Source: an uncultured Tropicimonas sp.
Lineage (GTDB): Bacteria; Pseudomonadota; Alphaproteobacteria; Rhodobacterales; Rhodobacteraceae
Reading direction: 5' to 3'
Length of the DNA stretch: 64,000 nt
NCBI GenBank assembly: GCA_947495685.1
Contig: CANLZY010000025.1
Span: 1-64,000, forward strand
Part shown: positions 9,139 through 18,458 of the stretch, in pieces
Position numbering within the stretch: position 1 is the stretch's first letter
Layout: each line of letters starts with the position of its first letter
Made by a program: the position numbers and the translations under genes
The notes under the pieces: model-generated
Databases searched by the model: none
What the model was told of the DNA's origin: nothing
Seen by the model: only the letters and a program-made list of their open reading frames with translations

Positions 9139-9834
9139 ATGGATCCCTCCACCCTTCCCATGGCGCAGGAGATTGACTTCTCCTTGTGGGCACTCTTTGC
9201 GCGCGCCACCTTCACCGTGAAACTCGTGATGCTGTTGCTGATGGTTGCCTCCTTCTGGGGCTGGGCCATCATCATTCAGAAACACATCACCTTCCGGTTG
9301 ACTCGCCGCAATTCCGAAACCTTCGACGAGCAATTCTGGTCTGGCGAGCCGCTGGACGAACTGTTTGACAAGGTCGGCGCAGAACCGTCAAGCGCGTCCG
9401 AACGGATCTTTTCCGCCGGCATGATCGAGTGGCGCCGCTCACACCGCGAAGACGGCGGGTTAATCGCCGGGGCGCAGGCCCGGATCGACCGGTCGATGGA
9501 CGTGGCCATAGCGAAAGAGGCCGATAGCCTCAACAGAGGGCTGGGATTCCTGGCGACGACCGGGTCCACGGCCCCCTTCGTCGGCCTGTTCGGCACGGTC
9601 TGGGGCATCAAGAACGCCTTCGAGGAAATTGCCATCGCCCAGAACACCAACCTTGCCGTCGTGGCGCCGGGTATCTCCGAGGCGCTTGTCGCAACGGCGC
9701 TTGGCCTGCTCGCCGCGATCCCGGCGGTGATCTTCTACAACAAGCTCAGCGCCGACAGTGATCGCATCATCGGCGGCTACGAGAGCTTTGCCGACGAGTT
9801 TGCCACGATCCTCTCGCGTCAGCTGGATTCCTGA
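9139..9834 (+). CDS. tolQ: TolQ, inner-membrane proton channel subunit of Tol-Pal
   Basis: Protein of 231 residues with the MotA/TolQ/ExbB fold: one transmembrane helix near the N-terminus (LVMLLLMVASFWGWAIII), a large cytoplasmic loop, then two helices in the C-terminal half around LATTGSTAPFVGLFGTVWGI and SEALVATALGLLAAIPAV, which line the proton path. With TolR it uses the proton motive force to drive TolA, keeping the outer membrane attached during cell constriction. Only 3 bases separate its stop from the tolR start. Confidence 0.96.
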   Translation: MDPSTLPMAQEIDFSLWALFARATFTVKLVMLLLMVASFWGWAIIIQKHITFRLTRRNSETFDEQFWSGEPLDELFDKVGAEPSSASERIFSAGMIEWRRSHREDGGLIAGAQARIDRSMDVAIAKEADSLNRGLGFLATTGSTAPFVGLFGTVWGIKNAFEEIAIAQNTNLAVVAPGISEALVATALGLLAAIPAVIFYNKLSADSDRIIGGYESFADEFATILSRQLDS

Positions 9835-9837
9835 GCC

Positions 9838-10317
9838 ATGGGCGCTGGTGTCATCAAATCGGGCGGTGGGGGCGGAACCCGGCGGCGCAGGCGTGCCAAC
9901 CGTCACCCCGTTGCAATGTCCGAAATAAACGTCACACCCTTTGTCGACGTCATGCTGGTGTTGCTGATTATCTTCATGGTCGCTGCGCCGCTTCTGACGG
10001 TCGGCGTCCCGGTCGAACTGCCCAAGACCGCGGCCGATGCCATGCCGTCCGAGCAGGAGGAGCCGCTTGTCGTCAGCCTGACAGCCGACGGACGGGTCGT
10101 CATCATGACCACCGAAACGCCCGAGGCCGACCTGGTCAACCGACTGCGGGCGGTTGCCGCCGAACGTGCCGACGACAAGGTGTTTCTGCGGGCCGACGGC
10201 TCCATCCCCTATGAACGGGTCATGCAGGTCATGGGAGCGCTCAATGCAGGCGGATTCTCCAGCATCGGTCTCGTGACCGACACCGGCGGCCCGACGCTTG
10301 ACGGCGGAGATGGTTAA
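9838..10317 (+). CDS. tolR: TolR, ExbD-type subunit of Tol-Pal
   Basis: Protein of 159 residues. After a basic cytoplasmic start (RRRRANRHP) comes SEINVTPFVDVMLVLLIIF. This is the ExbD/TolR signature, with the proton-carrying Asp in the single transmembrane helix. A periplasmic domain follows, ending in VTDTGGPTLDGGDG. It couples the proton flow through TolQ to TolA. tolA begins 10 bases after the stop codon. Confidence 0.96.
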   Translation: MGAGVIKSGGGGGTRRRRRANRHPVAMSEINVTPFVDVMLVLLIIFMVAAPLLTVGVPVELPKTAADAMPSEQEEPLVVSLTADGRVVIMTTETPEADLVNRLRAVAAERADDKVFLRADGSIPYERVMQVMGALNAGGFSSIGLVTDTGGPTLDGGDG

Positions 10318-10327
10318 CGGACTTCAC

Positions 10328-11494
10328 ATGAACACTGGAGTAAAGATCTCCGGTGCGGCCCATTTGGGGTTGATCCTGTGGATGTTGGTCGGTGGGATTT
10401 TTTCGTTCGACCACTCGGATCCGCTCGACGTTTCGGACGTCACGCTGATCTCGGGCGAGCAGTTCGCGGCGATGATGGCCGCCGGCAGCACAGCGCCCGA
10501 TGTCACCGAGGCACCAACCTCGCGCACCGCACCCGAGCCGGAAACCCCACCGGAAGCGCCCGATGTGCCCGCGCCCGAAGTTGCACCCGATGCCCCCGAA
10601 GCGCCGGATGCTGCAGATCCCGTCCCTCCGGAAGCGACTCCGCAGGTCGAAGAGGCCTTCGAGCCGCCGCAGGCGGACGTCCAGCCGGTTGCCCCGGTGG
10701 CGCCGACCCAGCCCGAGGTGCCCAACGGCGCCTCGACCGTGCTGGCACCCGAAAACCCGCCGGCCCCGCAGGCCGCCCCGCGCGTCGCGCCGCGTCCGGC
10801 AGAGCGCCCGGACCGTGACGTTGCGGTGGCCGACGAGGTTCAGGAAGCCCCGCAACCTGATCCGACCCCGGCCGAGGTGCCCACGCCGACACCCCCGCGC
10901 GAGGAGGCCGCGCCCGAAGAGGCCGCGACCGAAATCGCCACGGAGGCGACCGAAGCGCCGGGTGGAACCGCTGTCGCGTTGGCACCGACAGGCACGCCGC
11001 GCCCGCTCAGCCGTCCGCGCCGTCCGACCCCGACACCGGCGAGCCAGCCCGCCGAGACGTCCGAAAGCCCTGCGCCCCCGGCTGCGGAAGATGCCATTGC
11101 GGCTGCGGTCGCCGCGGCGGTTGCTTCGGGGGCCTCGACACCTTCTGGCAATGGAACGGCGCCAACCGGCCCGCCGCTGACATCGGGCGAAAAGGATGCA
11201 TTGCGCATTGGCGTTCAGGCCTGCTGGAACGTCGGCTCGCTCAGCACCGAGGCGCTCCAGACCACCGTCACGGTCTATGTCCTGATGAACGAGGATGGCA
11301 CGCCGGACGTAGGCGCCATTCGCATGATCGAGCACAGCGGAGGCGGTGATGCAGCCGCGCGGCAGGCCTATGAAGCCGCGCGTCGCGCCGTGATCCGCTG
11401 CGGTTCGCGTGGCTTCGACCTGCCTGCAGAAAAATTCTCCCAATGGCGGGAGATCGAGATGGTATTCAATCCCGAAAAAATGAGGATCAAATGA
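10328..11494 (+). CDS. tolA: TolA-like periplasm-spanning protein
   Basis: Protein of 388 residues. One N-terminal membrane anchor (about 8-28) is followed by a long Pro/Ala/Glu-rich linker (about 50-290) and a C-terminal globular domain starting near [19 protein letters not shown]. That domain has the TolA/TonB-like C-terminal fold with a pair of Cys residues. The linker is proline-rich rather than the Ala/Lys-rich helix of E. coli TolA, as is common in this family. An in-frame ATG also exists at 10298 inside tolR; I chose 10328 because it immediately precedes the membrane anchor. The last bases overlap the start of tolB (ATGA). Confidence 0.9.
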   Translation: MNTGVKISGAAHLGLILWMLVGGIFSFDHSDPLDVSDVTLISGEQFAAMMAAGSTAPDVTEAPTSRTAPEPETPPEAPDVPAPEVAPDAPEAPDAADPVPPEATPQVEEAFEPPQADVQPVAPVAPTQPEVPNGASTVLAPENPPAPQAAPRVAPRPAERPDRDVAVADEVQEAPQPDPTPAEVPTPTPPREEAAPEEAATEIATEATEAPGGTAVALAPTGTPRPLSRPRRPTPTPASQPAETSESPAPPAAEDAIAAAVAAAVASGASTPSGNGTAPTGPPLTSGEKDALRIGVQACWNVGSLSTEALQTTVTVYVLMNEDGTPDVGAIRMIEHSGGGDAAARQAYEAARRAVIRCGSRGFDLPAEKFSQWREIEMVFNPEKMRIK

Positions 11495-12822
11495 TGTTCC
11501 TGCGCTCGCTTGTTTCCGCACTCGCCCTGGCCCTGGCCATCGCCGTGCCGGCGGCCCCCGCATTTGCGCAGGGGCCGCTTCGAATCGAGATCACCGAAGG
11601 TGTGATCGAACCGTTGCCGTTTGCGATCCCCCAATTCCTGCCGGAATCCTCCGAGGCTTCGAAGCTGGCGGCGGATATCACGCGGGTCATTGCGGCGGAC
11701 CTGCAGGGCACTGGCCTGTTCCGCGAGATTCCGGCGGACGCCCACATCAGCAGGATCACCAGCTTCGATGCCCCGGTGTCCTATCCCGACTGGAAGGCGA
11801 TCAACGCGCAGGCGCTGGTCACCGGTGCGGTCTCGGTCAGCGGTGACGGGCGGGTGAACGTGAAATTTCGCCTGTTTGACGTCTATTCCAATGGCCCGCT
11901 GGGCGAAGGGTTGCAGATGGGGGGCTCGCAAGGCAGTTGGCGCCGCCTGGCGCACAAGGTCGCCGACCAAGTCTATGCTCGGATCACCGGCGAAGGTGGA
12001 TATTTCGACAGCCGCGTTGTGTTCGTGTCCGAGGATGGTCCCAAGAACAATCGTCAGAAGCGACTCGCGATCATGGATTACGATGGTGCAGGCGTACAGT
12101 ATCTGACAGACAGTTCCTCCATCGTGCTGGCGCCGCGCTTTTCGCCCACCGGTGATCGGGTGCTGTATACCTCCTACGCAACCGGTTTCCCCGAGATCTA
12201 CATGATGCGCGTCGGCGATGTCCGGCAACAGAAGCTGACCGATCAGCAAGGCGCCATGACCTTTGCGCCGCGCTTTGGGCCTGACGGAGCGACAATCGTC
12301 TATTCGGAGGCCCGCGGTGGCAATACGGACATCTTTACCAAGCAGATCGGTGGGCGGGCTCAACAACTGACCAACACGCCAGCGATCGAGACCGCCCCCA
12401 GCTACGCGCCGGACGGCAGCCAGATCGTGTTCGAAAGCGACCGTTCCGGCACCCAGCAACTCTATATCATGTCGGCCCGCGGCGGCGAGGCGCGGCGGAT
12501 CTCGTTCGGCGAGGGCCGTTATGGCACGCCTGTCTGGTCGCCGCGCGGCGACCTGATCGCCTTTACCAAGCAGAACCAGGGCAGGTTCCACATTGGTGTC
12601 ATGCGCACGGATGGCTCGGAAGAACGCCTGCTGACGGCCTCGTTCCTCGACGAGGGGCCCAGCTGGGCACCGAATGGACGGGTAATCATGTTCACCCGGC
12701 AGAGCGCCGGCGCCGGGGGGCAACCGGCATTGTATTCGGTGGATATCACCGGGCGAAATCTCAAGCGCGTGCCGACACCCGGTCCGGCGTCGGACCCGGC
12801 GTGGTCGCCGTTGTTGCCTTGA
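11491..12822 (+). CDS. tolB: TolB, periplasmic beta-propeller of Tol-Pal
   Basis: Secreted protein of 443 residues. The signal peptide runs to about residue 26 (ending PAFAQ). An N-terminal alpha/beta domain (about 27-160) is followed by repeated WD40-like beta-propeller blades, each with an A-P-x-(Y/F)-S-P/APDG pattern, for example [24 protein letters not shown] and [17 protein letters not shown]. TolB binds Pal and TolA and helps recycle Pal to the division site. The start ATGATG overlaps the tolA stop; an upstream in-frame ATG at 11443 would lie inside tolA and give no signal peptide. Confidence 0.95.
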   Translation: MMFLRSLVSALALALAIAVPAAPAFAQGPLRIEITEGVIEPLPFAIPQFLPESSEASKLAADITRVIAADLQGTGLFREIPADAHISRITSFDAPVSYPDWKAINAQALVTGAVSVSGDGRVNVKFRLFDVYSNGPLGEGLQMGGSQGSWRRLAHKVADQVYARITGEGGYFDSRVVFVSEDGPKNNRQKRLAIMDYDGAGVQYLTDSSSIVLAPRFSPTGDRVLYTSYATGFPEIYMMRVGDVRQQKLTDQQGAMTFAPRFGPDGATIVYSEARGGNTDIFTKQIGGRAQQLTNTPAIETAPSYAPDGSQIVFESDRSGTQQLYIMSARGGEARRISFGEGRYGTPVWSPRGDLIAFTKQNQGRFHIGVMRTDGSEERLLTASFLDEGPSWAPNGRVIMFTRQSAGAGGQPALYSVDITGRNLKRVPTPGPASDPAWSPLLP

Positions 12823-12846
12823 GGCAGCAAGCGGCAGGACACCAGG

Positions 12847-12866
12847 GGCGACGGGGCATCGTCGCC
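12847..12866 (+). terminator. Stem-loop between tolB and pal
   Basis: A perfect 7-bp stem (GGCGACG at 12847-12853, CGTCGCC at 12860-12866) with a 6-base loop is followed by TTGTATAA. It lies 25 bases after the tolB stop and about 130 bases before pal. It could be a weak terminator or attenuator that lets pal be expressed at a different level from tolB. Confidence 0.35.
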
Positions 12867-12995
12867 TTGTATAAGCCTGCCCGCATCCCGGTCGTGGGCG
12901 GATTCCCACACCTGCGCCTCGCTTGATCAAGCGGGGCGTTCCCATGGTCGAAGCAGGGTGCTAGGAGAAGGCAGAGGCAGACAGGAGCAGAAAAT

Positions 12996-13529
12996 ATGGC
13001 CCACCTCGTGATCAAGGCAGTTCTTCTTGTGGGGGCGCTGGCCGTTTCCGCATGTACAAACCCCGACAAGTACGGATCCGGCAGCAACGGCTATGATGGC
13101 TCCGGTGCCAATGGCGGTGCGGGCGCGGGCGGCATCGTCCCCGGCAGCGCAAACGATCCCACCTCTGCGTCCTATTTTCAGACCGCTGTGGGTGACCGTG
13201 TGCTGTTCCCCGTAGACCAGTCTTCGCTGACGGCCGAGGCGCGCGCCACCCTGGACAGCCAGGCCGCCTGGCTGGCGACAAACACCGCATACAACGCCAC
13301 CGTCGAAGGCCATGCCGACGAGCAAGGCACGCGGGAATACAACCTTGCGCTTGGTGCCCGTCGGGCAAATGCGGCGCAGGAGTACCTGATTTCGCGTGGC
13401 GTGGCCGGAAGCCGCCTCAAGAGCGTGACCTACGGCAAGGAGCGTCCGCTTGAAGTCTGTTCGGACGAGACCTGTTATGCCAAGAACCGCCGCGCGGTGA
13501 CCTTGCTGCAGGCCGGTCTGGGCAGCTGA
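12996..13529 (+). CDS. pal: Pal, peptidoglycan-associated outer-membrane lipoprotein
   Basis: Lipoprotein of 177 residues. The lipobox LAVSAC places the acylated Cys at residue 20. A Gly/Ser-rich linker leads into an OmpA-like domain with the peptidoglycan-binding block VEGHADEQGTREYNLALG and the Arg-rich helix ARRANAAQEYL. Pal anchors the outer membrane to the cell wall and binds TolB. The ATG has a good site (AGGAG) seven to eight bases before it. The next gene, cpoB, follows after 11 bases. Confidence 0.96.
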   Translation: MAHLVIKAVLLVGALAVSACTNPDKYGSGSNGYDGSGANGGAGAGGIVPGSANDPTSASYFQTAVGDRVLFPVDQSSLTAEARATLDSQAAWLATNTAYNATVEGHADEQGTREYNLALGARRANAAQEYLISRGVAGSRLKSVTYGKERPLEVCSDETCYAKNRRAVTLLQAGLGS

Positions 13530-13540
13530 GGAGGATCGCG

Positions 13541-14365
13541 ATGCGCCTGACTGTTCTTGCCGTCACCCTGTGCCTGGCGATCCCCGGGGCAGGTCTTGCC
13601 CAGGATCGCGGCCAGACGCTGGCGGACATCCGGCAGGAGTTGTCGGTTCTTTACGTCGAACTGCAACAGCTCAACCGGGAGCTTTCGACCACGGGCGGCG
13701 CGGCAACGCTGGTGCCGTCTGCCTCGGTGCTGGACCGGGTCAACGTGATCGAGTCGGAATTGCAGCGGCTGACGGCCAAGTCCGAAGAGCTGGAATTCCG
13801 CATCGACCGGATCGTCAAGGACGGGACCAATCGGATTGGTGATCTGGAATTCCGACTGTGCGAACTGGAGGCTGCCTGCGATATAGCAAGCCTCGGGGAT
13901 ACTCCGACGCTCGGTGGCGGCGCGCTGCCCACGGCTCCGGCGGCGGCCCTGCCGTCCAACGCGGGCAACGGCGCGCAGATGGCAATGGGGGAACAGGCCG
14001 ATTTCGACAAGGCAAAGGAGGAGCTGGACAAAGGGTCCTTTCGCACCGCCGAAGAGCTCTTTGCGGCCTTTGCCGAGGCCTACCCGGTCGGACCGCTGAC
14101 AGCCCCGGCGCATTTCAATCGGGGCGTCGCACTGATCGAACTGGGCGAGGTTGCCCCGGCGGCGCGGTCCTACCTGAATGCCTTCTCCGCTGATCCCGAG
14201 GGCTCGATGGCTTCCGACTCGCTGTTGCGGCTTGGTCAGAGCCTGGGCCGGTTGGGGCAGACCAACGAGGCGTGCATCACCCTGGGCGAGGTGCAGACAC
14301 GGTTTCCCGGCAGTACAGCAGCCACCGAAGCCGGCGCATCCCGCGCCAGCCTTTCCTGCCAGTGA
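13541..14365 (+). CDS. cpoB: CpoB/YbgF, Tol-associated coiled-coil TPR protein
   Basis: Periplasmic protein of 274 residues. A signal peptide ends at GLAQ (about residue 21). A coiled-coil segment (about 25-115, with heptads such as ELSVLYVELQQLNREL) precedes a Pro/Ala-rich linker and C-terminal TPR repeats (FDKAKEELDKGSFRTAEELF onward) that end in a Cys-containing helix. In E. coli CpoB coordinates peptidoglycan synthesis with outer-membrane constriction. Good Shine-Dalgarno (GAGGAGG) 8 bases before the ATG. Confidence 0.93.
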   Translation: MRLTVLAVTLCLAIPGAGLAQDRGQTLADIRQELSVLYVELQQLNRELSTTGGAATLVPSASVLDRVNVIESELQRLTAKSEELEFRIDRIVKDGTNRIGDLEFRLCELEAACDIASLGDTPTLGGGALPTAPAAALPSNAGNGAQMAMGEQADFDKAKEELDKGSFRTAEELFAAFAEAYPVGPLTAPAHFNRGVALIELGEVAPAARSYLNAFSADPEGSMASDSLLRLGQSLGRLGQTNEACITLGEVQTRFPGSTAATEAGASRASLSCQ

Positions 14366-14381
14366 GCCTGACGGTCGCGCA

Positions 14382-15617
14382 ATGACGCTTGCGGACCGGT
14401 TCGGCGCGGGGCTGGAGCGGCTGCTTGGGAGCCCGTTGCCCAACAGGATCGGGCTGGCCGTGTCTGGCGGCAGCGATTCCACTGCATTGCTGACGCTCAC
14501 CTCGGACTGGGCCAGGGACCATGGGATCACGCTGCACGTTGCAACAGTCGATCACGGTCTTCGGCCCGAGGCAGGGGCAGAGGCGGCAGAGGTTGCCGCG
14601 CTCTCGGCCGGACTGGCGGCAACACACGATACACTGAACTGGCGCGACTGGCAGGGGCAGGGAAACCTCCAGGACGCCGCGCGCCGCGCCCGCTATCGCC
14701 TGTTGGGTGACTGGGCAGAGGGCCTCGGGCTGGACACTGTCCTGCTGGGCCACACGCGCGACGACAATGTCGAATGCCTGATCATGGGGTTGTCGCGTGG
14801 CGCCGGGCTGGACGGGTTGTCCGGGATGCGCCCGGTGTTCCATCGCGAAGATTGTCGGTTTGTGCGCCCGATGCTGGATCTGTCCCGGCAGGAGCTGCGC
14901 GAGCATCTGCGTGCCAGTGGCGTTGGCTGGTGCGATGACCCGTCAAACCAGAACCCCCGCTTCGCCCGTGTCCGTGTCCGCGAGGCGCTCGCAGTGCTGG
15001 ATGGGTTGGGTCTGACGCAGGACGCGTTGGCCCACAGCATCGCAAATCTGCGCTCCACCCGGGCCGGTTTGAACGCTGTCTTGCGGGATTTCTGCCAACG
15101 TCATGTCACGCAACAGGCCGGTGACCTGATCATCGCGCCCGATGCCTTTGCCAACCTGCCGGACGAAGTGGCGCGGCGGTTCCTGAACGCTGCCTTGCGA
15201 TGGGTGTCCGGATCGGACTATCCGCCTCGATCCGAGAAGGTCGTGCACCTGATGGCCGATGCCGACGCACGGCGAGCCGGAATGACCCTCCATGGCTGTC
15301 TAATTCGGACCGGTGCGGCGGGGATGCGGATCTCGCGGGAACCCGAGGCCGTGGTCGGGGCACAGGTGCCGGCAGGGGCCGTCTGGGATGGCCGCTGGCG
15401 GATCGTCGGGCCTGTCAGGACGGGGATGACGATCCGCTGCCTCGGAACCTTGGGGCTTGCGGACCGGCCAGACTGGCGCGCGTCCAAGCTGCCCAGGTCG
15501 ACCTGCCTTTCCAGCCCCGCCGTTTGGGACGGATCGGGTCTGGTCGCCGCCCCGATGCTCGACGGGGAGGGGCCATTTCAGGCGGTCCTGGTGCGCGATT
15601 TCAGTGCAAGCCTGTGA
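14382..15617 (+). CDS. tilS: tRNA(Ile)-lysidine synthase TilS
   Basis: Cytosolic enzyme of 411 residues that modifies C34 of the CAU-anticodon tRNA(Ile) with lysine, changing it to read AUA. The PP-loop motif SGGSDSTAL lies near residue 28, followed by VDHGLRPEAGAEA and GHTRDDNVE, the residues that bind ATP and tRNA. The C-terminal part is shorter than in E. coli. The frame is open further upstream, but the ATG at 14382 gives the typical start and lies 16 bases after cpoB. In relatives ftsH often follows directly; here about 9.8 kb intervenes. Confidence 0.93.
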   Translation: MTLADRFGAGLERLLGSPLPNRIGLAVSGGSDSTALLTLTSDWARDHGITLHVATVDHGLRPEAGAEAAEVAALSAGLAATHDTLNWRDWQGQGNLQDAARRARYRLLGDWAEGLGLDTVLLGHTRDDNVECLIMGLSRGAGLDGLSGMRPVFHREDCRFVRPMLDLSRQELREHLRASGVGWCDDPSNQNPRFARVRVREALAVLDGLGLTQDALAHSIANLRSTRAGLNAVLRDFCQRHVTQQAGDLIIAPDAFANLPDEVARRFLNAALRWVSGSDYPPRSEKVVHLMADADARRAGMTLHGCLIRTGAAGMRISREPEAVVGAQVPAGAVWDGRWRIVGPVRTGMTIRCLGTLGLADRPDWRASKLPRSTCLSSPAVWDGSGLVAAPMLDGEGPFQAVLVRDFSASL

Positions 15618-16343
15618 ACCGCGAGGGGCGGCGGCGATGCGCCAGCGTTCGTGGCGATCGGCGGTCTCTTGAAAAGTGCCGCAAGGGTGACTTCGTGGGG
15701 CCGAGGTTGCCCAATGGTGCCGGCCGTGGTCAAAAATCACGCACCCAGGCCGAGTGATCCTGTCATCCGCACGCCCATTTCTACAACTGGCGCCCGCGCC
15801 GGAACGAATGGATGGCGAAAAACCGTCCGCAGGGCGCAGGGCCACCAAGGCGCAACCGACCTCGCGCTTGCCGACATCAGTGCCGGTGCAACTGCGGAAA
15901 CCCTCAGAACGGAGGGTCTGCGGTCGCCAAATGGTCAGATGTGCAGCGACGGCAATGTCCGTGCGGTCCGACATTGATCCCCGGATGTTCTGAGGCCGCG
16001 ACGGTCATCGCGTAACGGTCTCCCGATCAAGGGTGAAACTGGCCGTCGCGGGCATCACGGAAATTGCAGTGCAACGCGTGAAAGCGTCTGGCAATGCTCG
16101 TCGGGCGAGCTATCTCGACGAAATGCAGAAAACGAGACGATCAACCGAGCCGGGTTCATCCGGGTGGAGTCACGGGCGCGCCGACCGGATGGAGCCCCCT
16201 GTACACGAAGAACACACGTTCCAAGGGGGCGGGGCGTCTGGACAAGTCAGGCGGTTTCGCATGAATAAGAGCAACAGAACCGAACGTCTGCCGAGAGCGA
16301 TCATTCAAGACGTAAAATGATAAAGCAAGAAGGGGAGGGTACG
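15618..16343. other. Non-coding stretch after tilS
   Basis: Several open frames on both strands cover this stretch, but none gives a recognisable protein or has a good start site. I see no tRNA and no insertion sequence end. It marks the left boundary of the 9.8-kb segment that separates tilS from ftsH. Confidence 0.5.
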
Positions 16344-17831
16344 ATGCAGAATCGTCCTGGTATTTTTGGAATGGGCGCGATCTGGGCCGCTCTGTTTGCG
16401 GTTTTTGCATCCGTATGGCTGATGGCAGGGCCCGCGTTGGCACAAGACGAGGCCGCTCCCGTCCCTGCCGAGGCGGCGTCCGCCAGCGAGGCCCCGGCAG
16501 AGGAAGCGGCAGTCCCCGCGTTTCCGGCCGGTCTGGACGACCTCGGTATGGATTTCGAGGAATTGCAACTCAGGCTCTTGCCCCTGACGGTCGAGCAACT
16601 GACAGCCCTCGCGGATACCTGGCAGGGGATTGTTCAGCAACAGACGCAGGCTGTCGTCGAGGCAACCATCGCGTCACGCAACGGTGACGGAGACCCAAAG
16701 GAAGAGGCCCTGGACAAGATCGTCGAGTTGACGGACCTGCGAGGACAGGGCTTTACCCGCTATTCTGCCGTGATCGACAATCTGGAGAAAAAGGGTGGTG
16801 ACGCCGCAGCCGTTGCCGCCTTTCGGACCTATCGGACCGCGATCGCCGTCGAGGAGAAGCAGAGAGCAGATTGGCGCACGCTGACAAAGATGTCCGCGAA
16901 CTGGATTGTCTCGCCAGATGGCGGCCTGAAGGTTGCCAAGGGCGCCATCGTTCTCCTCGTCGTTCTTGCCGGCCTCACCCTTGTGGCGCGCGTTGCCCGG
17001 GTTTACGCGCGTCGCGTCTTCAGCCGCGTTCCCGACCTGTCCAAGCTGCTTCAGGCCTTTCTGGCGATGGTTGTCTACTGGGTGACGATTGCCGTCGGCC
17101 TGATGGTCGCGCTGTCCGCTCTTGGGGTTGATATCTCGCCGCTGTTCGCGGTGGTTGGTGGTGCCTCTTTCATCATTGCGTTTGCCATGCAGGATACGCT
17201 GGGCAACCTGGCCGCCGGCCTGATGATCATGTTCAATCGCCCGTTTGACGAGGGCGACTACATTACCGCAGGTGGCACCTCGGGCACGGTGCGATCCGTG
17301 TCTGTTGTGTCAACCACGGTCACGACGCCGGACAACCAGGTGATCGTCATTCCGAACTCGAAGGTCTGGGGAGACGTCATCACCAACACGACGGCGTCGG
17401 AGGTGCGGCGCGTCGACATGGTGTTTGGCATTGGCTACAACGACTCGATCGAAGAGGCGCAGACCGTCCTCGAAGAAGTCGTGAATGCCCATCCCGCCGT
17501 GTTGAAAGACCCCGCGCCGGTGATCCGGGTCGGAGCGCTGGCGGACAGTTCGGTCAATTTCATTGTTCGGCCGTGGAGCCGCAGCGAAGACTATTGGACA
17601 TTGCTGTGGGACCTGAACCGGTCGGTCAAGGAAGCCTTTGACGCGCGCGGCATCTCGATCCCGTTCCCGCAGACGGATATGCATCTCAAGGTGGACCAGG
17701 GCATCATGATCCCCGCAACAGGCATTGTGTCGGCCGCCACAGGCGATCACGGGCGTGGCACGCCGCAAGGTGGCGCCGATATCAGCCAGGGCGACGACAG
17801 CAATTCCGAGGATGAATCCTCGCAGAGTTGA
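16344..17831 (+). CDS. MscS-family mechanosensitive channel with periplasmic domain
   Basis: Membrane protein of 495 residues. A signal peptide (ends PALAQ, about residue 34) is followed by an acidic, Ala-rich periplasmic region, then hydrophobic helices and the MscS core. The pore helix region reads VVGGASFIIAFAMQDTLGNLAAG, and the beta-domain starts at NRPFDEGDYITAGGTSGTVRSV. The C-terminal 40 residues are hydrophilic. Channels of this kind open when membrane tension rises and release small solutes. An ATG at 16317 is in frame, but ATG 16344 has the strong site GGGAGGG directly before it and starts the signal peptide. Confidence 0.9.
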   Translation: MQNRPGIFGMGAIWAALFAVFASVWLMAGPALAQDEAAPVPAEAASASEAPAEEAAVPAFPAGLDDLGMDFEELQLRLLPLTVEQLTALADTWQGIVQQQTQAVVEATIASRNGDGDPKEEALDKIVELTDLRGQGFTRYSAVIDNLEKKGGDAAAVAAFRTYRTAIAVEEKQRADWRTLTKMSANWIVSPDGGLKVAKGAIVLLVVLAGLTLVARVARVYARRVFSRVPDLSKLLQAFLAMVVYWVTIAVGLMVALSALGVDISPLFAVVGGASFIIAFAMQDTLGNLAAGLMIMFNRPFDEGDYITAGGTSGTVRSVSVVSTTVTTPDNQVIVIPNSKVWGDVITNTTASEVRRVDMVFGIGYNDSIEEAQTVLEEVVNAHPAVLKDPAPVIRVGALADSSVNFIVRPWSRSEDYWTLLWDLNRSVKEAFDARGISIPFPQTDMHLKVDQGIMIPATGIVSAATGDHGRGTPQGGADISQGDDSNSEDESSQS

Positions 17832-18021
17832 TCGGCGAGCCCGTGCCGACCGTGTCGATATGGATTTTCGGTTCGTCGGGATCCATCCGTTCCCTGAACG
17901 GACGCATGGCCGGCGGTTTCGTCAGCGCGCACTTTGGCACGGCCTCCGGGATCGGATCTTTGCCGCTGTCTGACTTCGGGCACGACAAGCCCGCATTGAC
18001 GACACAACAGGAGATAGCGAC

Positions 18022-18351
18022 ATGATACTCTATGGACTGAGCACCTGTGCATTGTGCCAGAAGGCCCGAAAGGCATTGGAGGCAGAGGGCAAGGAAGTCA
18101 GTTTCCGGGATGTCCGGGCCGAACCGCTGAGCGAGGCCGAACTGGCGGAGCTGATCGTGGAGTTCGGAGACCGGTTGGTGGATCGGAAGTCGAATGACTA
18201 CCGGGCGCTCAACAACTGGTTGAAAAACTCAGAGGCCGAGGCGCAGATTGCCGCCCAGCCCAAGGTGATGGCGCGTCCGGTGATCCGCGACGAGGACGCG
18301 TTTTACCTTGGCTGGGATGAGACGGTTCAAAAGGCGCTGATTTCGGGCTGA
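18022..18351 (+). CDS. ArsC/Spx-family small redox protein
   Basis: Protein of 109 residues with the thioredoxin-like ArsC/Spx fold: the N-terminal strand ILYGLSTCALCQKAR contains a CxxC pair, and a C-terminal KVMARPVI block holds the Arg typical of the family. Real arsenate reductases usually have a single catalytic Cys followed by specific Args. The CxxC and short length fit the YffB/Spx-like group, so calling it an arsenate reductase would go beyond the evidence. Good site (AGGAGA) before the ATG. No arsenic genes are nearby. Confidence 0.8.
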   Translation: MILYGLSTCALCQKARKALEAEGKEVSFRDVRAEPLSEAELAELIVEFGDRLVDRKSNDYRALNNWLKNSEAEAQIAAQPKVMARPVIRDEDAFYLGWDETVQKALISG

Positions 18352-18458
18352 TGCCGTGATCCAATGTGTGGGCGCGTCGGGTGAGACCCGTTGCCGCCCC
18401 CGCGGCAGGGAACCCGTCTGCTGGCGTGCGAGTTTGGTGGCGCATGTCGTCGACGCCC

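Noticed and set aside
10241-12945. Long minus-strand open frames opposite tolA and tolB
   Set aside because: Arg/Gly-rich shadows of the real tolA and tolB genes, without start sites.
18022-18351. Arsenate reductase
   Set aside because: The protein is in the ArsC/Spx fold family but has a CxxC and no arsenic genes nearby, so the specific function is not supported.
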